The position numbers and the translations under genes were made by a program. A DNA stretch of 64,000 bases from assembly GCA_932294295.1 (NCBI GenBank), contig OW028586.1, positions 8,399,701 to 8,463,700 on the forward strand, given 5' to 3'. Within the stretch, counting starts at the first letter, position 1; each line of letters begins with the position of its first letter. This document shows positions 12,047 to 24,215 of the stretch, piece by piece. This stretch comes from Alitta virens (taxonomy: Eukaryota > Annelida > Polychaeta > Phyllodocida > Nereididae). The notes beneath the pieces were generated by a model. It searched no databases, was not told the origin of the DNA, and saw only the letters and a list, made by a program, of their open reading frames with translations.

Positions 12047-14420
12047 ACATAACACAGCGCAAAGTTGAATCATTATGTATTGAGAATTTGGTATTTTGTG
12101 CATAGACTTTCCTGTGTCTGCTAGGTACACCAAATAGCTACTAAATTGTACAGCTAGCATCAGGTAGCTGGTCAGGATTAGAATGTCATCTGCTGAGATT
12201 AGTTTTCTTAACTTACACAGAGATTTCAATCATAATTTCATAGATGCAGTGTTTAATTAGTGTAGCTGAAAACATCATGATGATGAGACCATCATTTAGG
12301 TCCATCGGGTAATGCATTGGAGAAAGAGGTAAAATTTGACATAATTTGAAAGGATTGACGGTGAATGACATTAAAATCAAATGGTTACTGCTGAATTTTG
12401 TGAAGTTTTGCTTGAGACAAATGAGACATCAAACTTTTGAACTCTTCCATGTGATACTTTAGTAAGTTTAGTTTACAACCAAGAGCATTATAACAATATT
12501 GAATGTCAAGATACTATAGAAGTTCTGTGATGCAAACTTTTATGTAAGCAATGTTCTGAATAACAACACTGGCATATTTAAAACGAACCCCATAAATATG
12601 ATCTTAAGTAGCAATCATTTTAGATTTTGTCAAGCCCTTCTGTTAAATATTAATTGTTATTAACTTTGTTTGAAAGTTTCTAAACACTCTTGTTGTAAAA
12701 GTAATGTTAACAGCTACTGCAATTATGTTGATAAGTACTTTATATTATTGTGTAAAAGTAATGAGTATAATGCAGTTATATTTGTTGGTGTTGATGAATG
12801 AAAGAGGCTATTCATATACATATTCTTGTGGCAAATGATAGTTTTCTTTTCTTCCACATTTGGTTCATGTCATACTGGTCATTCTCAGAAGGGTGATCTC
12901 ATAATTATTATAAATCGATCAAATTTGAGGCCTAAATTCAGAGGTCGTATTGATGAAGTGACCATAAGTAAACATAATTTTGCGGTGTATCTACATGTAC
13001 TCGTATTTCCCAATTAGTTTGTTAATCTTGTAAAAGTTCAGACTCTTATATCCAGCTGATATCTCTTTTAGTATATTCACAGGAACTGTAATTTGCTCCA
13101 GTATTAACTTTTGCTTTAGTCAGTAATTTGCAAGTGGTCTATATTTGATCTAAACTATATAAACTTTGTCAACTTTTGTTTTAACATTTTGCTTTTGTTG
13201 AGCTGTGATATGTTTAGTGCTGTGATAAGCTGTGCATTTATTTAGTTATCAAATCGGGTCCTTTTTGCGTATTGTAGTGATTTGTTGAATCTTTTAATGG
13301 ACGATTCTCATCTAAATCTTTTTTTTTTAACTTTCTGTGTAAGGTGATATCCATTGAAGTATTATATCAGTTATCACAGATTGATGTCTTAATCATTTGC
13401 CAATTCTTGTTTTAATTATCTCCAAGGAATGTATATCTCTCAGAGTGTATCTGTGTGATAATTTACAAATATATATTTATGTATAAATGCTGTATTCTCT
13501 TGAATAGAGGCAGAGGCAAGTGTTACCATGAAAAAATATATCTTTTATAATTTGGAATCTCAAATAAAGGCCAGACTAATTTAGATGGCAGGTAAAAGCT
13601 TTCTCTAAAAATTAATCTTAAGAGGCTTTTAATCAATAAATATGATATATTCAATTATATTAAGTCCACCAAAGTCCACCACGTAGATCAAAACATATCA
13701 TTCATCAGTATTGTTTCAAATTTGACAATGCTAATTGTTGCGATTTACACAGAACTGAGGTCAATGTCTAATATTAATATGTTGTAGACACACAGTATTT
13801 AGTATGCTTAAATCTGTGTCACAGCATTTACTTAGTTTCTAGTTTTCTTGAGTAAGTTCATGGATGTTGGCCTGTACGTTCTAGGATTTGTATTACGATT
13901 TTTATTGTGATCGAACTTGTCTCACATTTTATAGGGGATGCTGTATTGCACCGAAGTATTTCTGGTTATCGAACTTACTCAATTGCAATCCTGGGTGTCT
14001 GATATGGCTGGAAACTCAGTTGGTAATCGGGTAAATTTGGTAATTATGTCATTGTACACCAAGTATTGTGCCGATATGAGCTTTTTATATCAATATATAT
14101 CAATGACATATCAAATGTACGTTTATATTTTAACGGACCATTGTTGAGGTGTAGTTGATATCTGGTACACAAACGCTGCTTTTGTATTAATTCTCGATTG
14201 AAGTCACTGGACACAGGAAGAAAAATCTTTGCATTGTTATATTAATGATGATGAGCATTGTTTAACGTCACTCACCTAAACCAAATTCATGTCTCAAAAC
14301 CATGTTTTGATTAAGATTTGAAAGGACGATCAGATGTACTAATCTTAAACAATTTACTGCTGTATGTTGTCGATTTTTTTAACTTGTGTTGGTTCATAAT
14401 AAAGATTTCAAATTGTGATT
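12047..14420 (+). other. Long 3' untranslated region or flank of the tektin-like gene
   Basis: No coding potential is evident. AATAAA hexamers occur near 13565 and at 14398-14403. The latter is followed by a T/GT-rich stretch (TTGTGATTATTCTTTCTTGTG), the usual downstream element, so a 3' UTR of up to about 2.35 kb is possible. Confidence 0.4.
14398..14403 (+). promoter_or_regulatory. Candidate polyadenylation signal AATAAA
   Basis: A canonical hexamer with a GT/T-rich element 20-35 bp downstream. Alternatives exist near 13565 and 14938, so use of this one is a guess. Confidence 0.4.
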
Positions 14421-15528
14421 ATTCTTTCTTGTGACTTATGAAGAAGATTTAAACATTTATGACATACGCTGCGAGGCTTAAATACAAATGTTAGTCCCAT
14501 AATTAAATGGTTTATTTTGGTATAATTTATTTATTTCTATTTTAATTATATAACTCACTTTTTTTTAATAAGATATTTACTAGAAAGAAATAATAAAGAT
14601 ATTAAAATATCACAAGGCTATAGCATTTAATGACATGTATTGCAACCAAAAATTGACCACATCATAATCTAGTGAATTTTGCACACTTAGGAATTGTTAT
14701 ATCTGTCACTGAAGTGAAACATCAGAAAGCCTAAATGATATGATTTTACAGGGATGGGTTTTTCTCAACTGCGTCCTCTTCCTCATTCTTTTCATAAGAT
14801 TTTTGGTGTTTACATTATTAAGTTTATGCAATGTAGTTTTTATTTCCTCCTTTCCTTATGAATGCCTGTGTTTAAATTTTTCTATTTTAAATATACTGTC
14901 ATTTAATCAATTACATTTTTTCACATGTTATTGATTAAATAAAGTTGTTCTGAGTTCTGAGTTCTCGATCCTAAATCATACAAAAACACTAAGAGCGGGT
15001 TATGTTTAGCAGTTTGGAATTTTTTTATTTGACACAAGATGTCAGGCAAGGTTAGCCTTCCTGCTCTATTTTGCAGTCTACAAGTTGACTTCTTCTTGTC
15101 CCACTTATAGAAATAGTGTCTACTATCCATGACCATTGGGTAGGGTTCCCTTCCAAGAATAAGTAAATTCCATGTATGAGAATTGTACACTGTGTTAAAA
15201 ATGACTCTATGTGCAGAATCCAAAAAGCTCATAAATTGTTGCCTTTAGATTTCAGCTGAACAGTGATCTATTTTTGAAAAGTCCACTAAACTACGATTCA
15301 GGAATTTAGATCCTCATCGCTGAGCAATATAAAAAGCAGTTAATTTGACGACCCCATTTGTGTACATGTGAAGTTGAGAAAAATCTGTTGCAACTTATTA
15401 ATTCAGTTACAAATCAGCAAAATAAACATGTAGTGTGCTCTGCATTACATAAAAGACTAGTGCTGCCACCACTAACTTGGCAGACTGGACTAGTGCGCCC
15501 CCTAGGCCAGTCAAGTTCATTGGGTATA
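14421..15528. other. Non-coding interval
   Basis: AT-rich sequence. A short GTTCTGAGTTCTGAG duplication follows AATAAA near 14938-14965. I see nothing else supportable. Confidence 0.4.
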
Positions 15529-16040
15529 GGCTCTGCAAGCGGGAACTGACTCTTCAGCGTTGGTGAGCAGAAAATGACTACTTCCGGAACCAAAGCCAGG
15601 CTGAGCGCCATAGTAATGAATAGGGTTGGTCAGAACAAAGGTGATTACTCGTTAAATAAAGCATGTAAAGCAATAATTTCAGCTGTCGTGGCACAAGGGC
15701 ATCCTAAACTATTCCTGAAAATCACAAATGGTCCAAAATGCCAGCTAGATATTTAGTTCATGGTCAGTGGAAAAATGTAAACAAACGGCCGTCGCTCACT
15801 TCACTCATAATACTCCGTGATTTGAGGGAAATTGTGCCTTATTTTCCTCTGACAACACTTTAAACATACTTAGGCATGACTGTCCTAACTATTTTGGTGT
15901 TTATTTATCACTAAATGTTTGTAATAAGTCCATTCCTATGCCACGCCAATGCACTACACTGGGTGCTTGGTGCCAAAGCTGCTGCTGATAGCGCAATTCA
16001 CGTGATTTTTCGCATTGTACGAATCGTAACTTGCAGAGCC
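15529..16040 (+). mobile_element. MITE copy A (512 bp), left member of an inverted pair
   Basis: The element starts GGCTCTGCAAGCGGG and ends ACTTGCAGAGCC, giving 11-bp terminal inverted repeats GGCTCTGCAAG, with TA on both sides. It carries a 60-codon open frame at 15574-15756 that is preserved in copy B with only two amino-acid differences seen. It contains about 30 bp near 15975-16005 that copy B lacks. No recognisable transposase domain. Confidence 0.8.
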
Positions 16041-16497
16041 TATTACGTCGTTGGCGTCTCAGCAACATGTCATCAGTGCCTCTGCTGTGCTGCTTCAGCA
16101 CATCGGCATGTGGTCCGCATTTTGTCGTCATCTCGTGAGAAGTGGTACTGTAGTTGTAGAAGCATTATGTATGTGCATGAAGGACAAAATGAAGAGTAGT
16201 ATTATAGCTCCTATAAATTTGAAAAAGACTCATACTTGAACCGGTTAGCAGGCTGGTTCAGTGTAGTTATTTCGGTCAAGTCACAGGTTATAGTACATTG
16301 GTGTTATTGTACTTGGTGTCTTTGCTGAGGTGGGTAAAAGCCCCACCTGCATGGACAAATGTGGAGGTACATGTTGTGGACTTGGAGCCATATCATCTCA
16401 TGCCTGTTGCGCCTATCTGGAGAAATGTGGAGTTATTTGAAATTTTTCGTCTGCACACGCTCATGTTGAATATTCAACGAATGTCCAATATCCAATA
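16041..16497. other. Spacer between the two inverted MITE copies
   Basis: A 457-bp unique segment separating the two inverted copies. I see no coding domain. Short open frames occur but none resembles a known protein. Confidence 0.5.
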
Positions 16498-16978
16498 GGC
16501 TCTGCAAGTTACGATTCGTACATGCGAAAAATCGCACCAAGCACCCAGTGTAGTGCATTGGCGTGGCATAGGAATGGACTTATTACAAACATTTAGTGAT
16601 AAATAAACACCAAAATAGTTAGGACAGTCATGCCTAAGTATGTTTAAAGTGTTGTCAGAGGAAAATAAGGCACAATTTCCCTCAAATCACGGAGGATTAT
16701 GAGTGAAGTGAGCGACGGCCGTTTGTTTACATTTTTCCACTGACTATGAACTAAATATCTAGCTGGCATTTTGGACCATTTGTGATTTTCAGGAATAGTT
16801 TAGGATGCCCTTGTGCCACGACAGTTGAAATTATTGCTTTACATGCTTTATTTAACGAGTAATCACCTTTGTTCTGACCAACCCTATTCATTACTATGGC
16901 GCTCAGCCTGGCTTTGGTTCCGGAAGTAGCCATTTTCTGCTCACCAACGCTGAAGAGTCAGTTCCCGCTTGCAGAGCC
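16498..16978 (-). mobile_element. MITE copy B (481 bp), right member of the inverted pair
   Basis: Reverse complement of copy A: it begins GGCTCTGCAAGTTACG and ends CGCTTGCAGAGCC, again bordered by TA. Internal identity to copy A is very high by eye, with scattered point differences and one ~30-bp gap. The 60-codon frame is at 16751-16933 on the minus strand. Confidence 0.8.
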
Positions 16979-17380
16979 TATTGTACTTCTGGGCTACAGT
17001 AGAATAACCACCAGAAATTCTGGGGTGACAGGGCAGAGGGTGTCTTAGTGCATAATATTTTTCCTTCACTGATTTCTGCCCCCACCTTCGAGAAGACACA
17101 CGGCTTTTATTCTTGGACTGTTGTAAGTATCGAAAAATGGCAGCTAGGAGGAAGAGACTGCTGAAGAAGAAGGCAAAGTGACTGTTGTGCTCCGGTGTAT
17201 TTTAAAACATGCTTTCAAGGATGACTCACAACCAGGAAAGAATGACTGATAACTGGGTATAGACTGGTGACAGCCGGGAAGACTGGTACTCCTAGTGTAG
17301 ATTTTTCTGGTGGGCTCTGCAGAGTGCAGACATGTCTGATGTACAGCTTGGCCAGATGAGGGCCCTTCGGTGCAGCCTGT
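16979..17380. other. Unassigned non-coding interval
   Basis: No homology recognised. It ends at the hAT-type terminus beginning at 17381. Confidence 0.3.
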
Positions 17381-18131
17381 CAGGGCCGGATTTATGTCCA
17401 GGAGTGCCCAGGGCACTGTGGGCTGGGGGGCCCCTGTAACCATAGTAACATTACAATTTGTTTTAATGGAAATCACCAAGACACCAAGAAGCCTAGCTAC
17501 TCATGCTGCCCAAAGCTCCATGCCATATGACACCTCTTCATAATTATAAGTTGTCATATGCAATTACAATACATACAATAACAATACAACATAATACTTG
17601 GAACATAGTTATGTACAGCTCTAGATAATTACAAATCAATGGAGGTACATGTGTTAAAAAAATGACAAGTAATCTAGATAATGCAGTAGACAATTACTAT
17701 TAGAAGAAGAAGGAACAAAATCAGTTATTTTATACACTTATGAGCAAAAAGGTTCCAGATTATATAAAATGTAATCTAGCTCGAACCATTTCAAGTATAA
17801 CTGAAACTCCTTCCTCCTGCATTTAGCTTAGAACTGCAAAATTTCTGATTAGCTCTTCAAATTCTACCAATTTTAAAACATTGCTCTCCACATCAAGGAG
17901 GCGCGAAGCACTCAGCCTGTCATCTTCCATTGTAGTTCTCAAATGATTTTTTATTCGTGTCAGTTTGCTGCATGGCCTCTCTCTTGTGACCATCATGCTG
18001 AGGTATATTCTTAGAGCCACATTAACACTAGGAAAGGTATCAGCAAGGCCATCCTCATACAGCAAAACAGCCTGTTGAGATGAGACCGGACCCGAGCTTG
18101 GCATAACCTGAGAACTGGACAATTTCTTCAA
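17381..18131 (-). pseudogene. hAT transposase C-terminal remnant with one element end
   Basis: Minus-strand frame 18131-17823 ends in a segment typical of the hAT C-terminal dimerisation domain: FPSVNVALRIYLS, then a Cys-Ser-Lys-Leu stretch where hAT proteins have S(F)SKLK, IKNHLRTTM, DRLSASRLL and VEFEELIRNFA. About 440 bp beyond the stop codon lies CAGGGCCGGATTTATG at 17381, a common style of hAT terminus. The N-terminal and catalytic parts are missing and no start codon is present, so this is a truncated fossil. The Ty3-, L2- and Harbinger-type elements elsewhere are unrelated. Confidence 0.65.
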
Positions 18132-19880
18132 TAAACTAAACTTAGGTCATGTGGGAATAGCAATGAAAGTGTTGCATCTGAATTTTTCCCTGGGAGACAA
18201 TCAGTTTCTTCTTATTCGGGATTTGCATCATATTGCTTGTTTCTTTTTCTTGGCCTGCAGGTTATACACGATGTTGTGGCCTGTAGCTAGAGCAATTTAA
18301 CGAGCATTTGACCACTACTGCTAGGGGTCAAGATACGTCTCCTTGCCTCTTGAGTGATGGTCAAATCTCTGTTGATACTGATTAAACATAAATGAACCAG
18401 TGATGCTGGTGTGCATTGGATTTGAATGAAGCAGGCCTTTTTAGAATATAATTTTTAGAAATGAACAGAAAGATCAAACTGTCTTCCAGATCTTGATTAA
18501 TTGGTTCATTGGGTGCTTAAATTAGTTCTTTCATCGCAAATGACTCAGCTCAATGCAAAAATTTATATACAAAACATAGAGTGATTTGTACTACTCATTA
18601 GTGAGTACAGTGCTTTCTGGTCACTATGTTTTCACCATAGACATTGCTCCCTACGCAGATTCGTACCTACAACCTAAGTCACCCCATGCATATGAGTTCC
18701 TGACACTAGCACTGAGCTATCTGGTCCAGACTAAACCCTATTGTAATCAGCCTAGGGCTGATAACACAACCCCTGTAGAGACACAGCCATGAAATTATCT
18801 ATCAGATTTTGCCACTAGTCACTCCAGTGAGGGCATCAACACTCAACAGTCTAGGTCCTAATTACTTTGTAAAAATAATCACCAAATGGCTAGATGTTAA
18901 AGACATGACTTTTGCTGTATGACCAAAAGGCAATTGGATACCCCTATGTCGGGTGATAATTTTATGTTTAATGAAATTGACTCCATCTCTCCCAATGCAA
19001 TCAGGAAAACACCATTGTGGCCCATTTACACATTTTTATGGAAACACCATTGTAGACTTAATATACATATGCTAGGAGTATCATATGATAAAAGATTTTT
19101 TTATCATGTGCTCCTTTCAGAGCACAATCAGCATCCCACAGTCAGAGCATGTCATGAAAATTGCCTTGAACATGAAGTTTACTCGACCAATTATGAATTC
19201 TTTTTATTGATTTTCCATGCTTTCCCTGATTTGCAGAGTAAGTGAAAACCCTGAATTTTAAAAGCAGCCTAGAATAACAGACTCAATTTCTGCTATTATA
19301 TTTTTAGAATTCTTTATTACAGGGATTTTGGGAAGATCTAAACAAAATGAGTGAAAAAATAATTAAAAGGTGCTTGAAGCAATCTAGCTGTTTAAGCCAT
19401 CTGATATTTCCCAAAATTCCATTTTATTTTGCCAATTTTCCCCCAATTTGGCATCATCATAATGTTGATATTTTATTAAAATTTCTCCAATGTAACCCTG
19501 ATATTCCTCCTAGGCCTATCTCACCTCAATGTCCCCAAATTTTCATGATCTTTGTGATGTTAAAAAAAAATTTTCCACTCTTTTGCTGATGCTTTTTCTC
19601 AAACGTTCACTGTCTAATGCTGATATATCCTCAACTTTGGTCATCAAATATTTCCCCATGATTTTATACAGATATTTCTCCAGAATTACTCACAAATAAA
19701 TTTCAATAACTGATTTAGGTAGGTATCAACATAAGCAAACATGTAACATTGTAATGTCATAAACAGTAGCTTTAATATTTGATATACCGATTAATGGTCC
19801 AAAGCCAACAGTGAATTTTGTGCTTTTATACAACGAGCTATGCACGATTTGGGGTAAATTCTGGCTCCCCCAGGAAAATC
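18132..19880. other. Non-coding interval
   Basis: AT-rich, with no recognisable domain in any frame. It may include eroded hAT sequence upstream of the C-terminal remnant, but I cannot show that. Confidence 0.3.
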
Positions 19881-19895
19881 ATAGCTACGCCACAG
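19881..19895 (-). repeat. hAT-like terminal sequence
   Basis: On the minus strand this reads CTGTGGCGTAGCTAT, the usual CAGTGGCGTAGC style of many hAT ends. It does not share a target duplication with the 17381 terminus, so it may belong to another element. Confidence 0.35.
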
Positions 19896-20436
19896 ACAAC
19901 ATTAATTAAGTTCAGGTGTATGTTTTGCAAAACTTTTACATTGGCGCATAATTGTTGCAACCAATATACATAAAAAATCAAGTGAAAGTCATTGAGTCAC
20001 ATGAGTGTCTTTTAATTAGATTAATAATTGCCAGGAATCATTGTGAAGAATATATATATATAATATTTATATTAAAACAGTTTTTTTACATACATATCCC
20101 TTTGGACAAAAAACATGTAAAATAAAATCACGGATAGGCTAAAAAAACGATAGACTTAAATTCAAAATACATACAAAGTTATGAAATCAAGTATCTATTG
20201 ACTAAAACCACTAATTAAGACAAGATCATCTCTCATAAGCACCTTTCAGTCTACTAATTCCCTCAGATTGACATTACAGCAGTACCTTTCCTGGGTGACC
20301 TTAGCACAATTTAAAATTTAAAATTTAATCAAATATTTTCTCAATAACACTACAATTCCTGCCGCATCCTGCGTATATATTATTGCAAAGATAAAATACT
20401 GTTTTCGTAAACACTCAGAAATACAACATCATATCC

Positions 20437-20485
<49 letters not shown>

Positions 20486-21225
20486 ACTTATTCAATCATA
20501 AAATTATAATAGTTATCATCCCCATTTTGGGGGGGGGGGGAGGGAGGGTGGTGATTGCATCCCCCATCCACACGGGATCAGCATGTAGATGCTAGAATAT
20601 CATATGATTGAGCACCAAATTGGATACGTCATTTCTTGAATCTTCTGGTCCTGGGCCTAAATTAACAGTCACCGGCTTCAAAAAGATGCCATAATTTCGT
20701 CAGTGCCTAAGCTCTCTGCTTGCTGTAATTCTGCAGTCATGCACAGCCTTCCATGTTGAGACAACTGAAAATAATAAACAGAATCTGTTAATTACTGGTC
20801 ATCTTTGCAAAGTAAAATCTTAAATGTGATGGCTATGGCATGCTGCAGGCAGAGAAGAAGTCTGCCAAAAAAGGAAAATATCGAATGACTGAGCGAGACT
20901 TGCCTGAGATGATCAGTTGTTTTCTAAATTATTTTTAATTATAGAATGAATTCTAAACCAGGGACTGTAATTCATCCAAGCTCATATATATGCATGTATT
21001 ATAAAAAAAAAAAAAATTCAAACAAATTAATTCATAAGGGCATTGAATGAGTTCATCCAAGATATGAGCATGATGACTAACCAGTAAGTGTTATGTGTGT
21101 TATGGCAACAAACGCTCCGCATGCATAAAGTTTGACAAGGCTAATTATAATTTAAAAAATGCTGTAATAGTTCACTTTGTGGTCTCGAGGTTTTGTTGGG
21201 AGACAGTAATATTGGCACCATGACC
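19896..21225. other. Non-coding interval
   Basis: AT-rich with a (TA)n run, a G tract and a poly-A stretch near 21003. No gene is seen. Confidence 0.35.
20440..20482. repeat. (TA)n microsatellite
   Basis: About 21 TA dinucleotides. A poly-G run (about 20530-20540) follows within 60 bp. Confidence 0.9.
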
Positions 21226-21372
21226 GTCCAACTTTCGCACCACGGCACGACAGTGCCAATTTTGTGCCATGAAAGTTACCCATTTTCGCCCCATAAAAGT
21301 ACCAACTTTCGCCCCACAAAACTACCAACTTTCGTACTGCTCTGCTAAAGTACCCAACTTTCGTGCCACGGC
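21226..21372. repeat. Short tandem repeat built on CCAACTTTCG
   Basis: The phrase AC(C)CAACTTTCG followed by CCCCA or CACCA recurs about six times at 25-30 bp spacing, with related CATTTTCGCCCC variants. Copies are diverged. Confidence 0.6.
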
Positions 21373-22219
21373 ACTGCTAACCTGCAACGCCTGTCTCACT
21401 GGAGGTTTTAGCCGATTAACTTAATAAATATTGAACATACAGAGCTTTATTCATATCTATGGAGGGATGCCCTATCATATATATATAAATCTACCCTGGT
21501 AGTACATGCAGTATTAATTGAGTAAATGACAAAAAACAATCTGAAAGGGAGCGGGCAGGCCGGTTGCCAAAATCACCTTTAGTGCGATCTGGGAGCCTGT
21601 GTAAGGCATTGTTATCTCTGGATGTATTGTACCTAGAATACTGGTGAAAACGATGCAAACTATGATTAATCTTTTAAGTTATTAAAATCGCATTTTGCAT
21701 CGTTTTCAACTGAAGGCTGTACAGCTTTATGCAAACTGTGGAAGTGTACTTACTGTACAATCACAGCTTTGTCGTATCTCGTCAGGTATGCTCTCGAATA
21801 CACGTCTGCACGGTCTGAAGGTCTACGCTACTGTCATTCGTCGTCCGTCACATCAGCCAGGTGGCTGCATGTCCAACGACTGTGGAGACCTCTGCCACAC
21901 TCTTCCCCCTTTTCTTCTGTGACCCACTACGGGGTTGTCTCCCCCTATGTCATCCTGAAGGCCTCTGCCTTCCTTCCCTCCATGTTTTTCCTGCCAATAT
22001 ATTACACAATTTAATACAGTTTCGCCTCACTGATAAATGTTGTTTAAGGAATCCTAGAGTCAGAGTTCATTATGTACAATGCCAATCTCCATTGGCATGT
22101 GCGGCTCTAGCTGCCTCTAATTCTTAACTAAAGTTCAACATACTGTACATATTTAGTTATTATTTACACTGCCAAACTACGTTGACATCTGGGCTACTCA
22201 GTTCATGATGTTGTAGACC

Positions 22220-23427
22220 CTACTGGCCACATGGGCAGTAGCTTCCAGGATTGTACCGACACGCAATACTGGAGCTGTAGCTAGTTATTCCGCTTGTCTC
22301 TTTAGATGGTTGGGGCTGTTCCCCAAACCCTCCGCTGTACTTTTCATCATACCCTGATGCTCCCCAGTTCCTTGTGGGTGATGATCTCCAAGAGGGACTG
22401 TCCGCTCTGGATTTACTGCCATTAGTAACTGGAAAACTATGTTTACTGCTCCTCAAATCATCTGAAGCACACCCATATCTGTCGTACTGGTCCTGGTAAT
22501 AACCATCATGGCGACGTGCTGCAGTATCATAGGTTCTGCTGTACCCGTCTCTCTCTCGGTTGTATCCTCTCGACTGCCATCTTCCTTCTCTATTTGGACA
22601 CTCTGCATATAAATGTCCCACGTCACCACATGCTCAGCACCTTTTATTCAGTGATCTTGAATTTTCCACTTGCTCCCATGTTCTCCTATTATCATAATGC
22701 GGTGATCTCATTGGTGATGGCGATCTGCATCGCCAATTGGATCGCTCATCACAGCGACTATCCCCACACCCATAATAAACAATTGACTTTGTCTCATTAC
22801 TCTTCAAAGCTGATGTTAATTTGAAGAGTTTTACATGGTCATTCCAACCGCATGTTTCTGCCCTGATCGAGAACTTCTGAAACTGGTTCTCCCATGCACC
22901 AACCTTGCCTTCAAAACTATTAAGGTTGACTTTGGTAGAAACGAAATGGCTCGGTGTTCTTGTCTTGCTTGTAGACATGTAATCATCATTGTCATCTTTT
23001 GTTTCAGAATCTTTGTTGTTAAAAGGTGGTTTCTTTCCTGGTACCTGTGCAACACCAGACCCGTTCTTGTCACTACAAGAATACTTGTGACTGGTTTGTG
23101 GTAGATTGGCAGTCTTGTACTCTTGTTTTCTGTCTTGCATTTTGGTTTCAAGTTGAGTCCAACCCTGATGTGCTATCTCATACATAGTATGCTCCACATT
23201 CATGAGTATTGACTCTTGCTTTTTCAACCGGTGGAGAACCTCTTTCAACATATCGGTGAGCGACCGTTCTACTGCTGCGCCTGTTACTCAGGCGTCTCTG
23301 GCAGAACAGACCCATCTTGCTTGGGTACCACAAATTCCGCAATGTTGGATGTTATTTCCTTAATCTCATGCATTGTTTTAAAATCTTCAAGTTTAACCTT
23401 ATTTGCTGTATCCAAATTGAATGCCAT
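22220..23427 (-). pseudogene. Ty3/gypsy-type gag fragment with CCHC zinc knuckle, inverted relative to pol
   Basis: The ATG is at 23427. After about 37 codons the frame shifts (near 23300), continues to a TGA at about 22634-22636, then reads on in the same frame to 22220. The zinc knuckle spans this TGA: Cys, a stop, Ala, then CGDVGHLYAECP, i.e. C-x2-C-x4-H-x4-C with a stop inside the first spacing. Before it is a capsid-like start (WNDHVKLFKLTSALK) that jumps directly to an Arg/Ser-rich stretch, so most of the capsid core appears deleted. After the knuckle come Arg/Tyr/Ser-rich sequences. Frameshift, stop and deletion make it non-functional. Confidence 0.72.
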
Positions 23428-23502
23428 GGTCAATAACAGTCTACGCTGTTGATTATTGGAGTCTATTACAATGTAACATGTGCAAAAATGTTAAACCAAG
23501 TG

Positions 23503-23888
23503 AGCAGTCTATGCTGTCAATTTATATTCATCAATTTGATTAGTTGCTCCCAATTCGTAAGTGTGTGCACTTGATAAATTCAACAGACTACGCTGGCAAA
23601 TTTATAATCACCACTTAATTCTTATAGTGAGCAGTCTACGCTGTCACCTTATAATCAACAAATTGATTGAATCTGTAGCTACCAATTCATTAGAGTGTAA
23701 CTTCATAAATTCAACAGACTACGCTGGCAAATTTATAATTCACAATTAATTCTTACAGTGAGCAGTCTACGCTGTCACCTTATAATCAACAAATCGATTG
23801 AATATGTTGCTACCAATTCATAAGAGTGTCACTTAATAAATTCAACAGACTACGCTGGCAAATTTATAATCACAATTAATTCTTACAG
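23503..23888. repeat. Three-unit tandem repeat (~127-131 bp) between inverted gag and pol
   Basis: Units start at 23503, 23630 and 23761 with AGCAGTCTACGCTGTCA. Each contains CAACAGACTACGCTGGCAA about 80 bp later. ACAGTCTACGCTGT near 23436 is a fourth partial start. The array sits exactly at the switch between minus-strand gag and plus-strand protease/pol. Confidence 0.8.
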
Positions 23889-23911
23889 GTACTCAATGTA
23901 CTCCTGAGTAC

Positions 23912-24215
23912 AAGGAGATGTTATTTGTGGAAAATGTGCCGATTACGTTTGATATTGATACGACTTGTCCAGTTAGTGTGTTACCTGAAAGTGTGTACAG
24001 GGACAAATTGTCTCATTTGCCTTTGGAAAAAGCCAAGCTGAAGTTAAATAGTTATTCTGCTCATGAGGTACCTGTTCTTTGATTTATCAATGTCAATGTG
24101 TCCTATGCTGACAAGATGTACAAATTGCCGCTGTACATCTAGGAGATGAGGTTGCATTGCTGGGTGAGACTAAACTGGCACAGAGTATCTTGTCTGAAAA
24201 ATGCAAGTTGGAATG
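23912..24215 (+). pseudogene. Ty3/gypsy aspartic-protease segment, inactivated
   Basis: The frame from about 23920 reads LFVENVPITFDIDTTCPVSV and then VLPESVYRDKLSHLPLEKAK, clearly a retroelement protease. The catalytic Asp-Thr/Ser-Gly triad reads Asp-Thr-Thr, and the frame has a TGA near 24079, another break near 24140 and a frameshift near 24212 before the reverse transcriptase. It is contiguous with the downstream pol. Confidence 0.7.

Noticed and set aside
14740..15232. Open frames of 64 and 103 codons on opposite strands
   Set aside because: AT-driven frames without motifs. The right one starts at a non-ATG codon and no element ends are near.
17381..19895. A single hAT element bounded by the termini at 17381 and 19895
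   Set aside because: The flanking 8 bp do not match and the two ends are of different families, so joining them is not supported.
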